Shown: positions 58,403 to 64,000 of the stretch, in pieces | How positions within the stretch are numbered: the first letter of the stretch is position 1 | Layout: every line of letters starts with the position of its first letter | Source: Neonectria sp. B-13 | Taxonomy: Eukaryota > Ascomycota > Sordariomycetes > Hypocreales > Nectriaceae | Assembly: GCA_002682825.1 (NCBI GenBank) | Contig: NOKP01000015.1 | Location: 930,001-994,000 of the forward strand | Direction: 5' to 3' | Length of the DNA: 64,000 nucleotides | Translations under genes and position numbers: made by a program | Notes under the pieces: generated by a model | Told to the model about the DNA's origin: nothing | Databases searched by the model: none | Seen by the model: only the letters and a program-made list of their open reading frames with translations

Positions 58403-58819
58403 ATGGTACGTATGCTGTCCAAATCGTTGATCCTCTCGCTGATGCAATTCGACGAAGCCTCCCAAAGACGATATCGAGGCCAAGCCTGCCTGCCATCCTC
58501 GCGCCGTGAGTACAACCCCCAATTTGGAGGGTTTATGACGACTGATCCAGTGTCTTGATGCAGTGCGCAATCCAAGGTACGAAGAGACTGCCTGCCCCTG
58601 GGAGATCTCAAACCAAGCAACTTGCTCAACTCCGCCTGAACAGACTGTCTGACGCGCAACAACTACAACGACGCCAAGTGCCAGACTGCCATCAAAGCGC
58701 TTTATGAGTGCTGCGAGGTCTTCTACGAACGGTATGGCGACGAGGCAGCTACTCCGAGCTGCCCCAAGCCCAACCTGCTGCGGCTGAAGATGCGGCAGCT
58801 CAGGGAAGAGGGAAAATGA
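58403..58819 (+). CDS. cmc4: Cmc4, Cx9C mitochondrial intermembrane-space protein
   Basis: Four coding exons: 58403-58405 (ATG only), 58458-58505, 58564-58576 (13 bp) and 58644-58819, encoding 79 residues. Splicing gives the cysteine pattern C13-x4-C18-x4-C23-x10-C34-x9-C44-C45, which is the spacing I recall for Cmc4/p8-MTCP1 proteins, and the PSCPKPNLLRLK tail of fungal Cmc4. The first intron starts directly after the start codon; its acceptor is GAAG rather than the usual YAG, the weakest point of the model. Cmc4 is a twin-Cx9C substrate of Mia40 in the intermembrane space with a poorly understood role in respiratory function. Without splicing, no open frame contains all cysteines. Confidence 0.88.
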
Positions 58820-59535
58820 TATGTAACGCTCATCATTATGATGTCCGCCGGTTTGGATAACTCAGGCAACTGGATCGAAGAGCGCCGAAGCTTTTCTGGG
58901 CGATCATGAGCACGCAAGAGACCCTCATGGGATCTGAACAAGCATTGAATGCTTGGTCCGAGACTCTAATATGAATGCCTTGACATTATGTTAATAGAGA
59001 AGAAGAAAAAGAGAAAAAATTGAATCTCGGTGGGGCCGTAGATGAAGTATCACAGTGCATTGTGTCTCACTTTACACTGTATCGCACTGTGACTCTTGCT
59101 GGCACACGCCGTCGCGCCAACCCGCGCGGCTGCCAGTGCGTTTGGCGTTTGCTCGTTTCCATGGGGCTGGCCAGGCATCGAGGTACGTACCGATGCAGGA
59201 AAAGCTCCAAGCACTCAGGCTCAGGCGCGCCAGACAAAGCAACATAACAGTCCAGCAGTTCTTAAGTTTGCATCGAGCAACAACCCGCGAAAGCTCTCGC
59301 AACCCAACCACGATTCGCTCAACAATTCACCCTCCGCAATCTCGACACACGCGATCTCCTTCCTGCACCCAAGCCTGGGCATGCATGCGACCCTAAACGA
59401 GCACAAGCCTTGGACCCCAGCGGCCGACCAAGCCGATTAGGGTCAACAGCTCCAGCTCATTGCCTGCCACATACCAGCACCGCCGTAGCTTCGATTCGAC
59501 ACTCTTCTTGAAGGAATACCCTCGACGCAGGCAGA
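58820..59535. other. Intergenic between tandem genes
   Basis: 716 bp holding the cmc4 3' UTR and the promoter of the nucleoporin gene. No other feature supported. Confidence 0.5.
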
Positions 59536-62410
59536 ATGGAGGTCGTTGCCCAGAAAGAGAGCCGCCCGCCTCCCAGCGCGGGCCCCGAGATCGAACAGTT
59601 CGCCAACGATCTTGACAACTGCCTCTCTCCACTCCTGTCACCCTCAGACAAACGAGACCGGATACTCCAGCTCCCACGAAAGTACTACGAAGATACCCTG
59701 CGACGACTTGCGCGCGTAAAACCGAGGGCCACGCGCGAAGGCACCCACGACGATGCCGACATGGACGTGGACGAGGCCGACACAGCCAATGACAACCACC
59801 CTTCTATCAAGCAGATCAAGCGCCTTGAGAAGGAGGCTCAGACCTGGGATCTAGTCCGCCGACTTCTGCCTTTGAGATACCCAGGTTCAACGGCAGATCT
59901 ATTGACTTTCAATTCCTCAAAACCTGCGCCTGTCGACTTGCTGGGCGACTTCCTGAAAACCGATTCATCCGCGAGAGAACGCCAAGCCGTTATCCAGTGG
60001 CTGCAAACCAACGCTGCTTCGGGCCCGGATATCGATGAGCTGGCGCGCGAGCTCCAGCAGAATGCAGACAGAGGGGACATCATCGCCCACGGGTGGCTCC
60101 ATACGCGCTCGCAAATCAAGCTGAGGAAAAGCGTCACTGCCTGGCCGCACCTGCTGGATCGCCAGTCTCCGGGCATCGCAAAGACCCACGTCAACTCCGA
60201 CGGCGCGCCCCTTGTCACCCAGTTGGATCCCGATGCGACGACTCGCCAAAACCGAAAGCTCGAGCCCCAGGATGAATACTTCGAACGCGCTATCTGGCTG
60301 GGGTGTTTCGAGCATCTCCGCCGGGGATCCAACCTCAGTGTGATTCGCGACTGGTGCCAGGAAAGAACGGAGATGTGGCGGGCCATCTCTGCGTCTGCTA
60401 TGCTTCTAACAGCTGGTGATAGCAAACCTAGCCCTGTGGCCAACCCAGCATCTCTGGCGCTCTGGCGGCGCATGTGCTTCAGCCTAGCTCGACAAGGTGG
60501 TTGCGACGATTATGAGCGTGCTGTTTATGGTGTGCTCTCCGGCGATATTGCCAGCGTTGAAAAGATCGCCCTTACCTGGGATGACTTCCTGTTTGCCAAC
60601 TACAACGCTCTGTTGCGCACCCAACTGGATGCTTTCATCCTAGGGCAATGTCCTCCTGACGTCGCTTCGAATCTGACGCAATCTTTCTCGTCTTTCGACG
60701 CTGTTCAGTTCCACGGCGAACCAGAGACTGTCAACAAGCGCCTAATTCGCTCTCTCGAATCCAACCAGCAAATTCGCAACGAAGCCATTGAACCAAATAA
60801 GGCAATCCAGGCTTCGCTGATCTCAGGGGAAATCGGATATCACCTTTATGAGCAGGGCTTGGTCATATCTGCAGCCGCAGACAGCAATGATGCCTCGAAG
60901 CTTTATCGGTCTGAGGCCAATGGTCTGCAGGTGAACAAGGAAAAGTTCTTCCAGCCGGATCAGCATCACGGACTTCGCATTGCCGCCCATGTTTACCTGC
61001 TCATCACATTGCTGGAGAAGCTGGGTTCCGAGGGGGGCTCTTTGACCCCTCGGTCCTCGCCTCCTGAATGGAGACGAGCCCAGGACAACATTCTAGCCGG
61101 ATACACGAACTTCTTGCGTCTTGCCCAAATGCAAGAGCTAATACCACTGTACTGTTCTATTCTGGAGCCGCCTAGGTCCTATGAGGTACTCAGTTACAAT
61201 CTCATCTCTGAAAACGACCCGAAGCAGCGCTTGATACAGCTCAGCCTCATCAAGAAGGCCGGGATCGATGTGTTGACGTTTGTCAAGACTCAAGCATGGC
61301 TCATGTTTGATGACCTCGGCCCTTCCAAGAGTACCTTCCCAGCCAAGGAATCATTCACTATCATTCAGGCTGGACCGCCCTCGTCTCGACGTGGACGACC
61401 AATCAGGGCAGACTTTTTCGGGGACGAGGAAGATGTTGTTGAAATCAGGCATGAGCATCTAATCCGTTCACTGGAGTGGCTTCTTTTGGTGGGAGAGACA
61501 TGGCCAAATGTCTTTTCCGTTGGTACCAAGGTCTACAAGTTCTTTCTCAGTAAGTGCCAATGCGATATAGCCGGCCAGGACATAATCTAACACTGCAATA
61601 GGAAATATGCACCTCAACGCCGCACGGCAGCTAATGAAGAGGGTGCCGTTTGCTGCAGTTCTCTCGGGTCTCGCTGAGCAAGACGAGTTAGAGGCAGCCT
61701 GGTTCGAGGACATTGAGTTTTGGGCTCAGCAGCTTGAGCGAAGCCAAATCTCAGACGTAACCGCACAACAGGTGACCGCAGACGCCAGAAACTTCCGCGA
61801 ATTGGAATCCCTGGTGCGAGCTCTAGACAGCTTGGAGACCATCGCCTCACTGGTGGAGCTCGTGGGCGAGTAAGTTGAATCAAATTCCCAAGACGAATCA
61901 GAAACACTAATGAAGCACAGGCTCCCCGCCAAGAACCGCGAGTTATGGGGCCAGGTGGGCGGTGAGATCAAGAACACGAAGGAGAACATGCAGCCTCTCC
62001 TCAGCAACTGGCTCCTTGTGGGCATTGAAGGTGAGACCGAACCTGCGCAGCCCGCAATCGCAGACACTAACGTCGAGACAGAGGGTGATGAAGAGTTGCG
62101 AGAGCTCCGCCAGGCATACCTTCCGGAGACGATCCTGGCATATGTGAGCGCGCTCCACTTTGCCGGCACAGGACTCTCACGAGACAACTTGTTGGAGGCA
62201 ATGGAACTGGCCGCGATCATCGCGGAGAGGGGATCTGACCTATCGACGGTGTTCGTGGCAGCTGGGCGAATGAAGGAGTTGCTCGAGGTGTTTGCGGCGT
62301 GCAGCAAGGCTCTGGCCATTAGCACCGGGGAGAAGAGGGCCACGGGCTCCGGCAGCAAGAAGCTGCGGGAGATGGGATGGTCTCGAGATCTCTGGGCGGT
62401 AAAGCCTTGA
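59536..62410 (+). CDS. nup84: Nucleoporin Nup84/Nup107
   Basis: Three exons, 59536-61549, 61602-61869 and 61921-62410, encode 923 residues. The sequence is almost entirely helical with no transmembrane segment, as in the ACE1-fold scaffold nucleoporins. Family-like stretches include WLQTNAASGPDIDELARELQ, the HGWLHTRSQIKLRK region and YERAVYGVLSGDIASV. The C-terminal exon carries the NRELWGQV helix and LPETILAYVSALHFAG. The length fits Nup84/Nup107 (about 700-950). It would be a member of the Y-shaped Nup84 subcomplex of the nuclear pore. It is in tandem with cmc4 and vps37. Confidence 0.86.
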
Positions 62411-62972
62411 TTTCCCGAGGCTGGGCCTGGGCTCGGTTCTTCCTTGCAGGTGCGTGCTTGCTGTCTTGGGCGTTGATAGATACTTGACAACTGGGGGTAT
62501 GGATGTAACATAGGACTGGCAGAATACCTAAGCTTCCGGGTGGTAAGAGAAACACACTCCGGGTCAGCACGGCGGTCTCTCAGCGTAAAATAAGGTGTGG
62601 TCTTTTTAAGCATTGTCGTGTACTGTTACCATGGGGGTTTTAGAGGGTGCCCGGTCTTAATATCTAGTGCCTTTGGGCAACAATGTTCCAAAGTGTGATG
62701 CTTTAAGCATTGGCAATAAATCTACCCTACACTTTCCACCCAAAACCCATGTGAAAGTAGCGTCTGTGGGGTACCTGCAGCTCTGCGCATGGCGGCGCAG
62801 CGGCCGACTCTAGTACCAAAGCCCCCACGTTCCGCCAACTCCCCACCTCACCATTGACCATCGACCATTGACCGTCGACCATCATCCAACAACCTTCGAT
62901 TTCCAACCTCCGAAGCACTTACATTCCGTCGCTTTCCGGCTCTTTCACAGAACTAGTCGCTGGGTGGTCACT
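62411..62972. other. Intergenic between tandem genes
   Basis: 562 bp. The segment 62830-62885 contains overlapping copies of an ACCATTGACCATCGACC-like unit (about three) just before the downstream start. Otherwise nothing is supported. Confidence 0.45.
62845..62885. repeat. Short tandem repeat CCATYGACCGT/A in leader of the vps37 gene
   Basis: Four imperfect copies of a roughly 10-bp unit (CATTGAC, CATCGAC, CATTGAC, CGTCGAC) about 90-130 bp before the start codon. Likely part of promoter or leader. Confidence 0.5.
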
Positions 62973-63763
62973 ATGGCCAGCTTCAACCCCGAGCTGCAGG
63001 CCCAAACGCCCCCGGTTCTCCCGCCGAAGCCTGGCAGCCACGAGACCAGCCGCATCGCCACTCCCAACTCCGTTGCCTTCCAGCAGCCGTCTGATGGAGA
63101 GCGTCCAGGCGGGAGTCGTTTCCCCGGCGCTGTTACGGCTGCCCCAGTGGCTATCCCCGACCCTGGCGACCAATGGCTACCGCAGATACTGCAGGATAAA
63201 TCGTTCGTCTTTTGGCCGCTTCGCTGGTGCTCTAACTTGTGCGCTGACAGCTCCTACGCAGAAAGCAAGACCTCGCCGAGATCCTCGCCAACCCAGGCCT
63301 CCTCAACGCCATCACCCACGCCTCCGACTCCATCCACCCCTCAATCCAAGCCTCCCACCAAGCCCTCTCCGCCGCGCTGCGCGACAACATCGAACTCGCC
63401 CAGCAACTGGCCGATGTCGAGGCGCGGCTCGCCCACCAGCGCGCAACCACGCAGGCGCAGCTCCTGTCGACGCACGCCCTCGAGCGACAATGGCGCCAGA
63501 AGCAGTCGGACATGGACCACGCGCTCGCGCCCTTCTCTCCTGCGGCATTGTACCAGCAGCTCGGGCAGAGCTTACAGGAGCAGGCGTTCGTGTGCCAGGC
63601 CATGGAAGAGAGCTTCCTCGACGGCGAAGGCGAGGGCGCGCCTGCTACGGAGCGTGAAGTGACTGATTGGGTGCGGCGGTATCGCGAGGCCAAGCTGCAG
63701 TATTACTTGCGAGAGGAGCGCAAAGAGAGGTGGGATGAAGGGCGGGTTGGGGGCTGGAGGTGA
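62973..63763 (+). CDS. vps37: ESCRT-I subunit Vps37 (Mod(r) domain)
   Basis: Two exons, 62973-63202 and 63262-63763, encode 243 residues. The N-terminal 65 residues are Pro-rich and disordered. From WLPQILQDKSKQDLAEIL (rebuilt across the intron) to the C terminus the protein is helical and coiled-coil, matching the Mod(r) domain of Vps37: NAITHASDSIHPS, then a long helix with ELAQQLADVEARLAHQRA, then the C-terminal VTDWVRRYREAKLQYYLRE helix pair. The intron uses GTTCGT and CTACGCAG; a nearby acceptor (GACAG at 63250) gives a wrong frame or an extra insertion. Vps37 works in ESCRT-I sorting of ubiquitinated cargo at endosomes. Confidence 0.86.
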
Positions 63764-64000
63764 AGACAGTGATGCAGCTTGGTTGGCATGGAATTGAGGA
63801 TTGGCCTTTTGTTTAGCTACACATTTACGACGAGGATCATGTGAATACCCCGAAGCATATAAGCGGAGTTATGTAACGAAATTGATGTTTAGTATCACGG
63901 TCTTGGAGTGTCATTCATTGCCAGCTCCTTATTGGTTTATTTACTTATATAACTTCTGTTTCTCTCCGTGAGATATATGTTCGTTTCTTCGTTAAAACCC
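63764..64000. other. 3' end of window
   Basis: Presumed 3' UTR and downstream AT-rich sequence of the vps37 gene. No feature seen. Confidence 0.5.

Noticed and set aside
1..64000. tRNA, rRNA, CRISPR or intact transposon
   Set aside because: Reading both strands by eye I found no convincing tRNA T-arm/anticodon pairing, no rRNA-like block, no regular spaced repeats and no transposase or reverse transcriptase motifs. A tRNAscan or RepeatMasker run would settle this.

Overview
This window looks like nuclear DNA of a filamentous ascomycete (Pezizomycotina, probably a Sordariomycete; the species cannot be named from the sequence alone). The reasons are many introns of about 46-110 bp with GTANGT donors, CTAAC-type branch sites and YAG acceptors, two Zn2Cys6 regulators, a TeaR-type polarity protein, a Ure2p-like glutathione transferase, a GH128 glucanase, and orthologues of conserved fungal housekeeping genes. 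No prokaryotic feature (CRISPR, operon, IS) is present. Twenty intact protein genes were resolved exon by exon, and the spliced lengths of all of them are exact multiples of three.

Layout. 0-3.8 kb: no supported gene. 3.8-12 kb: a metallophosphoesterase (-), a TeaR-like prenylated protein (+) and a Ure2p-like GST (-). 14-26.4 kb: an accessory, mostly secreted or metabolic block. It holds a GH128 glycosidase, a regulator with two complete Zn2Cys6 clusters divergent from a sulfatase, a PAN/Apple-like secreted protein, a very hydrophobic secreted protein and a secreted intradiol dioxygenase. 26.4-34 kb: a gene-poor stretch. It contains broken remnants of a phospholipase D-like gene, a proline racemase-like gene and a Zn2Cys6-type transcription factor. 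34-63.8 kb: a dense core block. It holds CYSTM protein, Abp1 (actin patch), a monothiol glutaredoxin (Grx3/4 type), a Zn2Cys6 factor containing an apparent 3-nt microexon, a large F-box protein, Dnm1 (mitochondrial fission), Cox19, a paxillin-like LIM protein, SUMO (Smt3), Cmc4, Nup84/Nup107 and Vps37 (ESCRT-I).

How the genes may work together. Most of the core block is unrelated housekeeping, although three of its genes serve mitochondria (Dnm1, Cox19, Cmc4) and several serve actin, polarity or trafficking (TeaR, Abp1, LIM protein, Vps37). In the accessory block the regulator and the sulfatase share a 299-bp divergent promoter with paired CGG/CCG triplets, so they may form a small regulon. 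A wider role of that block in using sulfated or phenolic plant material is only a hypothesis.

The observations most worth a second look are the 3-nt exon that restores the zinc-cluster spacing at 41.8 kb, the double zinc cluster next to the sulfatase, and the decayed-gene island at 29-31.6 kb.
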